Assembly (NCBI RefSeq): GCF_014189505.1
Contig: NZ_CP050301.1
Coordinates: 2,177,501 to 2,241,500, forward strand
Source of the DNA: Phyllobacterium sp. 628
GTDB lineage: Bacteria > Pseudomonadota > Alphaproteobacteria > Rhizobiales > Rhizobiaceae
Direction of reading: 5' to 3'
Length of the DNA: 64,000 bases
In this document: positions 19,218 to 28,138 of the stretch, in pieces
How the letters are laid out: the number at the start of each line of letters is the position of its first letter
Numbering within the stretch: the stretch's first letter is position 1
Notes under the pieces: generated by a model
Told to the model about the DNA's origin: nothing
The model's database searches: none
The model's input: only the letters and a program-made list of their open reading frames with translations
Translations under genes and position numbers: made by a program

Positions 19218-20327
19218 ATGAGCCAATCGGAGCAGAGCGCGCTTGACCGGCGTTTCATGGCTGCAGCCATTCGTCTGTCGCGCAGCCATAAGGGCCTGAC
19301 CGGCACAAACCCGTCGGTAGCAACGCTGATCGTCAACGACGGCGTGATTGTCGGCCGCGGCGTGACTGCCATTGGCGGTCGTCCGCATGCGGAAACGCAA
19401 GCACTGGCCGAGGCGGGCGAAAAGGCGAGGGGTGCCACCGCTTATGTGACGCTCGAACCATGCGCGCATCATGGCAAGACACCGCCCTGCGCCGATGCGC
19501 TGGTGACATCTGGCGTTACGCGCGTGGTTTCTGCCGCCAATGATCCGGATGATCGCGTTGCAGGCAAAGGCTATGCCATTTTGCGTAATGCAGGCGTTGA
19601 GGTTGTGACCGGTATTCTGGCCGCTGAAGCGGCGGATTATCTCGCCGGTTACTTGATTCGATCATCGAAAAAACGTCCGGAAGTGACTCTGAAGCTTGCA
19701 CTTTCCAGTGATGGCTACATTGGCAAATCCGGTCTTGGCCAACTGGCTATAACCGGTGCAGTTTCGCGTGCACAGGTGCATATGATGCGGGCCGAATCCG
19801 ATGCCATTCTCATCGGGGTCGGCACGGCGCTGGCTGATGATCCCGAATTGACCTGCCGCTTGCCGGGACTGACAGATCGCTCACCGCTTCGCATTGTGCT
19901 CGACAGCCAGTTGCGGCTGCCGTTGCACAGCAAACTGGTACAAAGCGCCGCCAGTGTTCCCGTATGGATTGCCGCTAGTGCACAAGCTGATCCGGTAAAA
20001 CGCCAAGCGCTAGTTGCAGCAGGGTGCCGAATGCTGGCAACCGAAACCGATTGCGGTGCCACAGCGCTGCCGGAACTGCTCGATGATTTGGCCGCGCAGG
20101 GCATTGGCATGCTGATGGTGGAGGGGGGCGCTGCCGTGGCCTCGGCCTTTCTGCAGGATGGTCTCGTTGATCGTCTGGCGCTTTTTGAAGGACCGGTTGC
20201 AATCGGCAATGAGGCCGGGGTTGCAGTTCCCGAGCTTGCTTCCCATATCGCTCGTGACTTCACATTGTTGCGTGATGATCGTTTCGGTGACGATCAATAT
20301 CGCGAATATATACGCCCCATCGTCTAA
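19218..20327 (+). CDS. ribD: Bifunctional riboflavin biosynthesis deaminase/reductase
   Basis: 369 residues from the ATG at 19218; a GTG at 19209 overlapping the nrdR stop is an alternative. The deaminase domain (1-150) has the zinc and catalytic motifs PHAETQAL and EPCAHHGKTPPCADAL. The reductase domain (150-369) has KLALSSDGYI, LIGVGTALADDPELTCRLPG and LMVEGGAAVASAFLQDG. It catalyses the second and third steps after GTP cyclohydrolase II. ribE follows 10 bases later. Confidence 0.96.
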   Translation: MSQSEQSALDRRFMAAAIRLSRSHKGLTGTNPSVATLIVNDGVIVGRGVTAIGGRPHAETQALAEAGEKARGATAYVTLEPCAHHGKTPPCADALVTSGVTRVVSAANDPDDRVAGKGYAILRNAGVEVVTGILAAEAADYLAGYLIRSSKKRPEVTLKLALSSDGYIGKSGLGQLAITGAVSRAQVHMMRAESDAILIGVGTALADDPELTCRLPGLTDRSPLRIVLDSQLRLPLHSKLVQSAASVPVWIAASAQADPVKRQALVAAGCRMLATETDCGATALPELLDDLAAQGIGMLMVEGGAAVASAFLQDGLVDRLALFEGPVAIGNEAGVAVPELASHIARDFTLLRDDRFGDDQYREYIRPIV

Positions 20328-20337
20328 GGAAGCAGAA

Positions 20338-20952
20338 ATGTTCACGGGAATTGTTACGGATATCGGCAAGATTGGTCATATAAAGCCGTTGAACGAGGGC
20401 GTGCTTTTGCGGGTGGAAACCAGTTACGACCCGCAGACCATCGAGATCGGTGCATCCATAGCCTGTTCCGGCGTTTGTCTTACCGTCGTGACCTTGCCCG
20501 AAAAGGGCTCGAATGCCCGCTGGTTCGAAGTCGAAGCCTGGGAAGAAGCTTTGCGCCTGACCAGCATTGCCGGCTGGAAAAACGGGACCCGTATCAATCT
20601 CGAACGGTCATTGAAGCTCGGTGATGAAATGGGCGGTCATCTGGTCTCCGGCCATATCGATGCGATGGCTGACATCATCAAGCGCGAAGACGAGGGCGAT
20701 GCTGTTCGGTTCACCTTGCGTGTGCCGGAAGTCCTGGCGCGATTCATTGCCCCAAAGGGTTCGGTGGCGCTCGATGGGACGTCCTTGACGGTCAACAGTG
20801 TCAATGACAATGAATTCGACGTTCTGCTGATCCGTCACTCGCTTGAAGTCACCACATGGGGTGACCGCAAGGCGGGCGACAAGGTCAATATCGAGATCGA
20901 TCAGATGGCGAGATACGCAGCACGGCTTGCAGAATATCCGAAATCAGCCTAG
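20338..20952 (+). CDS. ribE: Riboflavin synthase alpha chain
   Basis: 204 residues from the ATG at 20338, with AAGGAAGC just ahead; the longer open frame to 20158 overlaps ribD and is rejected. Two lumazine-binding repeats are seen: MFTGIVTDIGKI with SIACSGVCLTVV, and GGHLVSGHIDAM with VALDGTSLTVNSV. It converts two dimethylribityl-lumazines into riboflavin. It is separated from ribH by an inserted repeat. Confidence 0.96.
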   Translation: MFTGIVTDIGKIGHIKPLNEGVLLRVETSYDPQTIEIGASIACSGVCLTVVTLPEKGSNARWFEVEAWEEALRLTSIAGWKNGTRINLERSLKLGDEMGGHLVSGHIDAMADIIKREDEGDAVRFTLRVPEVLARFIAPKGSVALDGTSLTVNSVNDNEFDVLLIRHSLEVTTWGDRKAGDKVNIEIDQMARYAARLAEYPKSA

Positions 20953-20962
20953 GACCACATCT

Positions 20963-21234
20963 AGAGCCTTTCTTGCTTAAATAGAATCGTTCTGCCGGAG
21001 GGAATTTGTGGACAAGGCCAAGGGGTTTGGCGAGACCGATGTTTATCCATCGGGCGAAGTCAAAGCCCGCAGGAATTGGCTCAAATTCACCCGGCCCTTT
21101 GGTTTCCGGCTGGCGGCCAACCACTTTGTCAGGCAGCTTCGTCCGATGGATGCACATCGGCCTCGCTACCTTCCGCGTGGATTGTCTCGCCATCCGAGAA
21201 ACAGAACTGTTTCTATTTAAACAAGAAAGGCTCT
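20963..21234. repeat. MITE-like long imperfect palindrome between ribE and ribH
   Basis: Terminal inverted arms lie at 20963-20994 (AGAGCCTTTCTTGCTTAAAT...) and 21202-21234. Inner stretches are also complementary: CCGATGTTTATCCATCGG near 21036 against a CCGATGTGCATCCATCGG-type copy read on the other strand near 21150. The whole 272-base unit folds on itself. Short open frames run through it on both strands but none has a start site or a recognisable product. It has no transposase and looks like a non-autonomous element. Confidence 0.8.
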
Positions 21235-21279
21235 AAGGTGGAGCAGCTCCGCCAATCCCATTGATCCTTGGAGTTTTCC

Positions 21280-21740
21280 ATGTCCAAAAAAAGGCGCATG
21301 CGCCACATCTGTTGATCGTGGAAGCGCGATTCTATGACGATTTGTCCGATGCCTTGTTGAACGGCGCCAAACTGGCGCTTGACGAAGGCAAGGCGAGCTA
21401 TGACGTCGTTACTGTTCCCGGCGCACTTGAAGTGCCTGCTGCCATTTCCTTTGCACTTGATGCAGCGGAAGATGGCGGAACAGAGTATGATGGCTTTGTG
21501 GCGCTTGGTACTGTCATTCGCGGCGAGACCTATCATTTCGATATTGTTGCCAACGAATCCTGCCGCGCACTGATGGAATTGGCCGTTGATGAGAGCATTG
21601 CCATTGGCAATGGCATTCTCACGGTTGAGAATGAAGAGCAGGCATGGGCACGTGCCCGCCGTGAAGACAAGGACAAGGGTGGCTTTGCAGCACGTGCTGC
21701 ACTGACCATGATTGCCCTTAAGGAAAAACTTGGAGCCTGA
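21280..21740 (+). CDS. ribH: 6,7-dimethyl-8-ribityllumazine synthase, start region out of frame by one base
   Basis: The body ([71 protein letters not shown]) is a clear type-I lumazine synthase closest in style to Brucella RibH1. It condenses the ribityl-pyrimidine with 3,4-dihydroxybutanone phosphate. The natural ATG at 21280 has GGAG seven bases ahead and would read MSKK, but the following A-run (21286-21292) has seven A; eight are needed to join the body frame. As given, the ATG frame stops after 11 codons, and the body is open only from a poor TTG at 21261. This is a sequencing error, slippage or a lesion; see findings. Confidence 0.85.
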
Positions 21741-21744
21741 CCGG

Positions 21745-22251
21745 ATGCCTTCTTCCAAAGATGGGCAAAGTCCCGTTGTAAAGACCGCAAACAAGCGCGG
21801 TGTTGCCCGTCTGGCTGCAGTTCAGGCCCTGTATCAGATGGACGTAGCCGGTACCGGCGTACTTGAGGTGGTAGCAGAATATGAAGCGCACCGTCTTGGC
21901 AAAGAAGTCGACGGCACGCAATATCTTGATGCTGATCCCCAGTGGTTTCGTGCCATTGTCGCCGGTGTTGTCGCCGAACAGACAGCGCTTGATCCGATGA
22001 TCCGTCAGGCATTGACCGAAGACTGGCCGCTGTCCCGTCTCGACTCGACGCTGCGCGCCATTCTGCGCGCTGGTATCTGGGAGTTGAAGAACCGCCCCGA
22101 TGTGCCGACTGCTGTTATCGTGTCGGAATATATCGACATCGCCAAGGCTTTTTACACGGACGAAGAGCCCAAGCTCGTCAATGCCGTTCTCGACCGTCTG
22201 GCATTCGAGCTTCGCGGTGAAAGCCGCGGCACGAAGAACACGCACAGCTGA
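21745..22251 (+). CDS. nusB: Transcription antitermination factor NusB
   Basis: 168 residues from the ATG at 21745, four bases after the ribH stop. An all-helical NusB domain is seen: [19 protein letters not shown] at the start, then [20 protein letters not shown] and the final [25 protein letters not shown]. It works with NusE/S10 on rRNA boxA antitermination. Linkage to ribH is conserved in proteobacteria. Confidence 0.95.
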   Translation: MPSSKDGQSPVVKTANKRGVARLAAVQALYQMDVAGTGVLEVVAEYEAHRLGKEVDGTQYLDADPQWFRAIVAGVVAEQTALDPMIRQALTEDWPLSRLDSTLRAILRAGIWELKNRPDVPTAVIVSEYIDIAKAFYTDEEPKLVNAVLDRLAFELRGESRGTKNTHS

Positions 22252-22300
22252 GCTTTCGATAAAGCATTCAGCAAATCCCATGGATTACTGCATTCCTATC

Positions 22301-22612
22301 GTGCGTGGTTCGACAAGCTCACCATGAGGGATAGTGCGGATTGCATTTTTGTGCGCCTCTCTCTCCGTCATCCTCGGGCTTGACCCGAGGACCCAAGGCT
22401 AAGAGGCACCGCTACCTCAATTGGTTCAATGTATTCCAGATTTTGGAGTACCCGGTGAAGTTAAATTTGAAATCTGCTCAGCTGAAGCCCATTGTTGCCC
22501 ATGCTCGTCAGTTATGGGTCCTCGGGTCAAGCCCGAGGATGACGGATTGGAAAGCGCCGAGGTTCCAACCCAGCATCAATCTCCCTCATGGTGAGCTTGT
22601 CGTACCACGCAC
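22301..22612. repeat. Dispersed palindromic repeat, copy 4, split by another repeat
   Basis: Arms at 22301-22331 and 22582-22612 match the family arms with one mismatch (CGTACCAC in place of CGAACCAC). The usual ~60-base loop is replaced by ~250 bases that contain a second, unrelated inverted repeat. Confidence 0.85.
22365..22545. repeat. Second palindromic repeat nested inside copy 4
   Basis: Perfect 31-bp inverted arms at 22365-22395 and 22515-22545. Each arm is itself a dyad (CCTCGGGCTTGACCCGAGG). This word is widespread between genes in alphaproteobacteria. The region 22252-22824 holds these repeats and no gene that I can support. Confidence 0.85.
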
Positions 22613-22824
22613 CGCCTGCCACAAACCATGGACAATATTGGTTGAATTCTCAGAGCTTGCGCCAACCCTAAGCCGTCTCAGCGAAAGGCCTTGACCTTTT
22701 CACATTCGCTTCGCTACTCCTAGTGCATACGGTCGCGTTTCTGCCGGCCTGGCAGATTTTGCGTGCCGTACCGAACCTGATCCGGGGAGGGGTTATTTTT
22801 CGGGTCAAAATCTGAGGGAGTGGC

Positions 22825-24979
22825 ATGACTATACTGTTTCTCGTCATCGCCTGCGGTCTGCTTTCTGTCATATACGCTTTCTGGGCCACCCAATCGGTGC
22901 TCGCAGCGGATCAAGGCAATGCGCGCATGCAAGAAATCGCCGGTGCTATCCGCGAAGGAGCACAGGCTTATCTCACACGTCAGTACACGACGATCGCCAT
23001 TGTTGGCGTCGTTGTCTTTCTCGCAGTCTGGTATCTCTTGTCTTCAACAGCCGCGATTGGTTTTCTGATCGGGGCGGTCTTATCGGGTCTGGCCGGTTTC
23101 ATCGGCATGCACGTTTCTGTTCGGGCCAATGTGCGCACAGCACAAGCCGCATCGCGCAGTCTTGCTGCCGGTCTTGAAATCGCGTTCAAATCCGGCGCCA
23201 TCACGGGCATGCTCGTGGCGGGCCTCGCGCTGCTCGGCGTCTCGGTTTATTATTATATTCTGACCGGTCCCATGGGCTATTTGCCTGCGGACCGCGTTGT
23301 CATTGATGCGCTTGTCTCCCTCGGGTTCGGTGCGTCACTCATTTCGATCTTTGCCCGTCTTGGCGGCGGTATTTTCACCAAGGGCGCCGACGTTGGCGGC
23401 GATCTCGTTGGCAAAGTCGAAGCTGGAATACCGGAAGATGATCCACGCAATCCGGCAACCATTGCTGACAACGTTGGTGACAATGTTGGTGACTGCGCCG
23501 GTATGGCCGCTGATCTGTTCGAAACCTATGCGGTGACCATCGTTGCCACCATGGTTCTGGGGGGCGATCTTCTTTGCCGCCACGCCTGTCCTGGGCAATA
23601 TCATGCTCTATCCCTTGGCCATTTGCGGCGCCTGCATCATCACGTCGATTGCCGGTACGTTTTTCGTCAAGCTGGGCGCCAACAATTCGATCATGGGCGC
23701 TCTCTATAAGGGCTTGATCGTCACGGGCCTGCTTTCCATCGTCGGCCTTGCCGCAGCGACATCGCTGACCATCGGCTGGGGTGAAGTTGGTGTTGTCGCC
23801 GGCAAGTCGATCACAGGGATCAATCTGTTTTATTGCGGCCTAGTTGGGCTTGTCGTAACCGGATTGATCGTCGTCATTACCGAATATTATACCGGCACCA
23901 ACAAACGCCCGGTCAATTCGATTGCTCAGGCATCGGTCACCGGCCACGGCACCAACGTCATTCAGGGCCTTGCGGTTTCGCTTGAATCCACAGCACTTCC
24001 GGCTCTGGTCATCGTTGGCGGCATCATCTCCACTTATCAGTTTGCAGGGCTCTTCGGCACGGGTATTGCCGTGACAGCCATGCTGGGTATTGCGGGTATG
24101 ATTGTTGCGCTGGACGCTTTCGGTCCGGTTACCGACAATGCCGGTGGTATTGCGGAAATGGCGGGTCTTGATCCGGAAGTGCGTAAGTCCACCGATGCGC
24201 TGGATGCGGTTGGCAACACCACCAAGGCAGTCACCAAGGGCTATGCCATCGGTTCTGCCGGTCTTGGTGCTCTGGTGCTGTTCGCGGCCTATTCCAACGA
24301 TCTGCAGTTCTTCATCACGGAAGCAAACAAGGACGGCTCGACACTCTTTTCCTACTTCAAGGGAATGGGTTCCGTATCCTTCGAACTTTCCAATCCTTAC
24401 GTGGTGGCCGGCCTGATCTTCGGTGGCCTCATCCCTTATCTCTTCGGCGGTATCGCGATGACAGCCGTTGGCCGTGCAGCAGGGTCGGTCGTGGAAGAAG
24501 TGCGCAGGCAGTTCCGCGAAAAACCGGGCATCATGGCTGGTACCGAGCGCCCTGATTATGCGCGTGCGGTGGATATTCTCACCCGTGCGGCAATCAAGGA
24601 AATGATCATTCCGTCGCTTCTGCCGGTATTGGCTCCGCTTGTCGTTTATTTCGGCGTGCTGCTGATTTCCGGTTCCAAGGCTTCGGCGTTTGCGGCGCTG
24701 GGTGCCTCGCTTCTCGGCGTTATCATCAATGGTATCTTTGTTGCCATCTCGATGACGTCAGGCGGCGGTGCATGGGATAATGCGAAAAAGTCCTTTGAAG
24801 ACGGTTTTGTCGATAAGGATGGTGTTCGTCACATGAAGGGATCAGAAGCACACAAGGCCTCGGTCACAGGCGACACGGTGGGCGATCCCTACAAGGATAC
24901 TGCAGGCCCTGCGGTCAATCCGGCGATCAAGATCACCAACATTGTCGCGCTGCTCCTGCTGGCTGTGCTTGCACACTAG
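22825..24979 (+). pseudogene. hppA: K+-insensitive proton-translocating pyrophosphatase, frameshifted as sequenced
   Basis: A membrane H+-pyrophosphatase of about 718 residues that couples PPi hydrolysis to proton pumping. The first frame runs to about 23560 with the catalytic block [20 protein letters not shown] and [20 protein letters not shown]. The protein then continues in the next frame ([15 protein letters not shown] onward) to 24979. The switch is at a G6 run (23559-23564); with five G the reading [13 protein letters not shown] is continuous. [20 protein letters not shown] has Lys where K+-dependent enzymes have Ala, so it is the K+-independent class. No other damage is visible, so a sequencing error is likely. 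Confidence 0.9.
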
Positions 24980-25001
24980 CAATTGGTAAAGCGACCAACA
25001 A

Positions 25002-25033
25002 AAACCCGCGAAACATGGTTTCGCGGGTTTTTT
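25002..25033. terminator. Bidirectional terminator between hppA and bamE
   Basis: Stem AAACCCGCGAAAC-ATG-GTTTCGCGGGTTT is flanked by A-runs on the left and T-runs on the right. It serves the convergent hppA (+) and bamE-like (-) genes. Confidence 0.9.
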
Positions 25034-25059
25034 CATTCTTGGCCGGGTTGACCGAATGA

Positions 25060-25572
25060 TTATTGGCCGGGAGGAGCAGAGCCTGCAAGTGAGCCAGGTG
25101 CCTTGCCGACGCCCGCAAGCAGCTGACCAAGGAACGAAAGATCCTTGCCGCCTGTCGGCGTGGTGCGTGAAATGAAGTCGAAGACCTTGCCGTCCTGCAA
25201 TCCGTAATTGGAAATGTTGGCGACCTTGCTGTTCTTGTCGAAATACACGGCCAGAATGCGCCGCTCGGTCACCTTGGGCTGCATGAAGGCGACACTGCGT
25301 TTCCGCTTCTGCGAAATATAATAGAAAACTTCGTTGTCGAAGGTTGCCGTTGATGAGGGGCTGCCAAGCGACAGCATGACCTGTTCGCGGCTGGAGCCGA
25401 CCGGTACAAACTCGAGCGCCTTCTCGTCAAGAACATAGCCTTCCGAGAATGTTTCGGATGGATTGAGATCGGCGGTCTTACAGCCAGCAAGCCCCACGAC
25501 AAAAACCAGAGCTCCAGCGAGAAGATATTCCCGTGAACGATCGGTCTTGAAAATCCGCTGCAACAACGACAT
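25060..25572 (-). CDS. bamE: Outer-membrane assembly lipoprotein BamE (SmpA/OmlA)
   Basis: 170 residues from the ATG at 25572; 25578 is equally possible. A lipoprotein signal ends in the lipobox GLAGC, giving an acylated cysteine around residue 30. The BamE-type beta-alpha fold shows as FVPVGSSREQVMLSLGSPS and VFYYISQKRKRSVAF followed by the strand RILAVYFDKNSKVANISNYG. It should act with BamA/BamD in outer-membrane protein insertion. The C-terminal Gly/Pro tail (LAGVGKAPGSLAGSAPPGQ) is typical of rhizobial versions. It is divergent from the chaperone gene across 117 bases. Confidence 0.85.
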   Translation of the reverse strand: MSLLQRIFKTDRSREYLLAGALVFVVGLAGCKTADLNPSETFSEGYVLDEKALEFVPVGSSREQVMLSLGSPSSTATFDNEVFYYISQKRKRSVAFMQPKVTERRILAVYFDKNSKVANISNYGLQDGKVFDFISRTTPTGGKDLSFLGQLLAGVGKAPGSLAGSAPPGQ

Positions 25573-25689
25573 CTCCATTTCAATAGTGGGCGCAAGTCTT
25601 TCGCTGCCCGCAGAACTTCGGTAAACCACCTTGAAGTCCGATGCAACTGGCGACTCGTGTTGCGACCTGACCCAAGTGAAAGCACATAT

Positions 25690-26250
25690 ATGATTCTCAG
25701 TTTATTCAGCCGTAAGGCCAAAGCAAATGAGGCTATTACCACTGCCCTCTACGATGCGATCGTGGCGGCGGCGCGGCAGCCACACTTCTATTCTGACTTT
25801 GAGGTGCCGGATTCCCCGTTGGGGCGCTATGAAATGCTGTCTTTGCACGTTTTTCTGTTCGTTCGCAGGATCAAGGGCAGAACGCCAGCTTTGAAAATCG
25901 TGGGGCAGGAAGTAACGGACGAGTTCTTTCGCGATGTCGATCATTCCCTGCGGGAACTTGGAATTGGCGATTCAGGCATTCCCAAACGCATGAAAAAGCT
26001 TGCACGCATGTTTTATGGCCGGGTTGAGTCCTACGACAAGGCGTTGCAGGATAACGACCGTCCGGCTCTGGCTGCCGCTCTGGCACGCAATGTCCGGCCT
26101 GACAGCGCGGATTGGGCAGGCGCGGTTGCTTTGGCGGATTATGTTATTCGGGTGGTTCTGCTCTTGGAAACACAAGCCGATGAGGATATTGCCGGCGGCC
26201 AGGTACTATTCCCTGACGCTGAGGCTGGCGTCGAACCACAACAGAATTGA
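25690..26250 (+). CDS. Ubiquinol-cytochrome c chaperone family protein
   Basis: 186 residues from the ATG at 25690; a TTG at 25657 is rejected. The all-helical Cbp3/UQCC-type domain is seen in HFYSDFEVPDSPLGRYEMLS, LHVFLFVRRIKG and DEFFRDVDHSLRELGIGDSG then IPKRMKKLARMFYGRV. These proteins help assemble the cytochrome bc1 complex. In alphaproteobacteria the gene regularly sits between bamE and DUF177, as here. Confidence 0.9.
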   Translation: MILSLFSRKAKANEAITTALYDAIVAAARQPHFYSDFEVPDSPLGRYEMLSLHVFLFVRRIKGRTPALKIVGQEVTDEFFRDVDHSLRELGIGDSGIPKRMKKLARMFYGRVESYDKALQDNDRPALAAALARNVRPDSADWAGAVALADYVIRVVLLLETQADEDIAGGQVLFPDAEAGVEPQQN

Positions 26251-26263
26251 GAAAGGGCGCTTG

Positions 26264-26827
26264 ATGACACGCAATTTGGATGGCGCACTGAGCTTCCCGG
26301 TTTCGGTGAAGCGGCTGCCGCAGAAGGGCCTTACGATCAAAATTGAAGCCGATGAGCGCGAGCGCATTGCGCTGCGCGATTTTCATGAGTTGCAGGATGT
26401 CACATCTTTCAAAGCCGATCTTCAGATCGTTCCCTGGAAGAAGGATGGTGTGCGTGTGCGCGGCACGGTGAAGGCGGCGATTGTTCAGTCATGCATTGTA
26501 ACGTGGGAACCCGTCGATGCAATTATCGACGCGGAGGTTGATACGCTCTTTGTTCCTGAACATTCTAAACTGGCGCGTCTTCCAGTCGATGAAAACGGCG
26601 AACTGATCATCAGCGCCGACGGTCCTGATATACCGGAGACATTTTCTGGCGATATGCTGGATGCAGGCGCGATTGCTGAAGAGTTCTTTGAGCTCGCAAT
26701 TGATCCATATCCACGTAAGGAAGGCGTGCCGGATCAGCCTATCGAAGTTACTTTTGGCGAGGATAATGAGACGGAAAAGCCGGTCAACCCTTTCGCAAGC
26801 CTGAAGGATTGGAAGCAAAAGCCTTGA
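26264..26827 (+). CDS. DUF177 (YceD-like) protein
   Basis: 187 residues from the ATG at 26264, 13 bases after the chaperone gene. YceD-family proteins are linked to 23S rRNA/large-subunit accumulation. Family traits are the duplicated strand pattern VRGTVKAAIVQSCIVTWEPV (one of the usual CxxT/W sites), the acidic VPEHSKLARLPVDENGEL region, and the ending KPVNPFASLKDWKQKP, which is highly typical. The usual rpmF neighbour is missing; plsX follows after a small ORF. Confidence 0.9.
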   Translation: MTRNLDGALSFPVSVKRLPQKGLTIKIEADERERIALRDFHELQDVTSFKADLQIVPWKKDGVRVRGTVKAAIVQSCIVTWEPVDAIIDAEVDTLFVPEHSKLARLPVDENGELIISADGPDIPETFSGDMLDAGAIAEEFFELAIDPYPRKEGVPDQPIEVTFGEDNETEKPVNPFASLKDWKQKP

Positions 26828-26897
26828 TCCTGACGAATTCCTCGTAGCAGCTATCAAAATGACGTTGGGATGGTCTATAAGAGTTCGAAAATAACAG

Positions 26898-27053
26898 GTG
26901 CAGGGGCAAAGTTTTCACGATGATTCCGAGTTATGTGCCCGCGTATTGGCAGATTCCGGTTGTACAGCGGCGGAAATTGACTATTTTCGCCGAGTCTTTG
27001 AGCAATTGATAAACCCAGCAAGCCTACTCACTGAACAGGACAATCAAGAGTGA
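26898..27053 (+). CDS. Small 51-residue ORF translationally coupled to plsX
   Basis: Starting at GTG 26898 this frame encodes a compact, charged, helix-prone peptide ([39 protein letters not shown]). Its TGA overlaps the GTG start of plsX (GTGA). The composition looks coding, the single overlap suggests coupling, and it fills the whole DUF177-plsX gap. The ribosome binding site is weak. I do not recognise the family. Confidence 0.5.
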   Translation: MQGQSFHDDSELCARVLADSGCTAAEIDYFRRVFEQLINPASLLTEQDNQE

Positions 27054-28129
27054 TCAGAATTTCCATTGATGCCATGGGCGGTGATTTCGGTCCTGAGATC
27101 GTCATTCCCGGCCTGGCAACGGCGCTGGAGCGCCATCCTGATATCCAGTTCGTGATCTTCGGTCGTGAAGAAGAAGTAAAGCCCGTTCTTGACCGCCACC
27201 CCGCGCTTTCCAGCTCCATATTCCATCACTGCGATGTTTCCGTGCGTATGGATGAGAAACCCAGCCAGGCCCTGCGCAATGGCCGTTGGAAGTCTTCCAT
27301 GTGGCGTTCGATCGAAGCGGTAAAGACCGGCGAGGCCGATGTCTGTGTGTCAGCGGGCAATACCGGTGCTCTGATGGCAATGTCCAAGTTCTGTTTGCGC
27401 ACCATGGCCAATGTTGAACGGCCCGCCATTGCCGGTATCTGGCCAACATTGCGCGGCGAGAGCATTGTCCTTGATATCGGCGCGACGATTGGCGCCGATG
27501 CCCAGCAGCTTGTCGATTATGCCGTTATGGGTGCGGCTATGGCGCGTTCGCTGTTTGAGATAAAGCGCCCCACAATTGGCTTGCTCAATGTCGGCGTCGA
27601 GGAAATTAAAGGTCAGGATGACGTGAAGGACGCGGCACGCATTTTGCGCGAAATTCCGTTGCCAAGCCTTGAATATTACGGTTTCGTCGAGGGCGATGAC
27701 ATTGGCAAGGGCACCGTTGACGTAGTGGTCACCGAAGGCTTTACCGGAAATATTGCGCTGAAGGCGGCCGAAGGTACGGCGAAGCAATTTGCCCAGTATC
27801 TGCGCGACGGCATGAACCGCACTTGGATGGCCAAGATTGGCTATCTTTTCGCCAAGGGTGCGTTTGATCGCTTGCGCGAGAAGATGGACCCGCGCAAGAC
27901 CAATGGCGGTGTTTTCCTCGGCCTCAATGGCATTGTTATCAAAAGCCATGGCGGCACGGATGCGCTCGGTTTCGCTGCAGCCATCGATGTCGGCTATGAT
28001 ATGGCCAAGAACCGGCTCTTGGACAAGATCGCTGCCGATTTGAGTCATTTTCACAAAAGCCCGGTCGGCGTCGCATTCAAAGGCGAGGCCGAGAACGATA
28101 CCGAAGCTGAGATAGAACCACAGGCGTAG
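27050..28129 (+). CDS. plsX: Phosphate acyltransferase PlsX
   Basis: 359 residues with a GTG start at 27050. It converts acyl-ACP to acyl-phosphate for phospholipid synthesis. Signatures are [20 protein letters not shown] at the start, [38 protein letters not shown] and [20 protein letters not shown]. It lies 9 bases ahead of fabH in the usual lipid cluster. Confidence 0.97.
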   Translation: MIRISIDAMGGDFGPEIVIPGLATALERHPDIQFVIFGREEEVKPVLDRHPALSSSIFHHCDVSVRMDEKPSQALRNGRWKSSMWRSIEAVKTGEADVCVSAGNTGALMAMSKFCLRTMANVERPAIAGIWPTLRGESIVLDIGATIGADAQQLVDYAVMGAAMARSLFEIKRPTIGLLNVGVEEIKGQDDVKDAARILREIPLPSLEYYGFVEGDDIGKGTVDVVVTEGFTGNIALKAAEGTAKQFAQYLRDGMNRTWMAKIGYLFAKGAFDRLREKMDPRKTNGGVFLGLNGIVIKSHGGTDALGFAAAIDVGYDMAKNRLLDKIAADLSHFHKSPVGVAFKGEAENDTEAEIEPQA

Positions 28130-28138
28130 GAAAAATAA

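Noticed and set aside
21006-21236. Open frames of 60-100 residues on both strands in the ribE-ribH gap
   Set aside because: They arise from the palindromic element; none has a start signal or a recognisable product.
20953-21279. FMN riboswitch ahead of ribH
   Set aside because: The conserved FMN-element core was not seen; the gap is filled by the repeat element.
9769-22612. Repeated palindromes as a CRISPR array
   Set aside because: The copies are kilobases apart, palindromic, and lack unique equal-length spacers; no cas genes are present.
22341-22694. 117-residue plus-strand frame after nusB
   Set aside because: It reads straight through the nested repeats; composition is repeat-driven.
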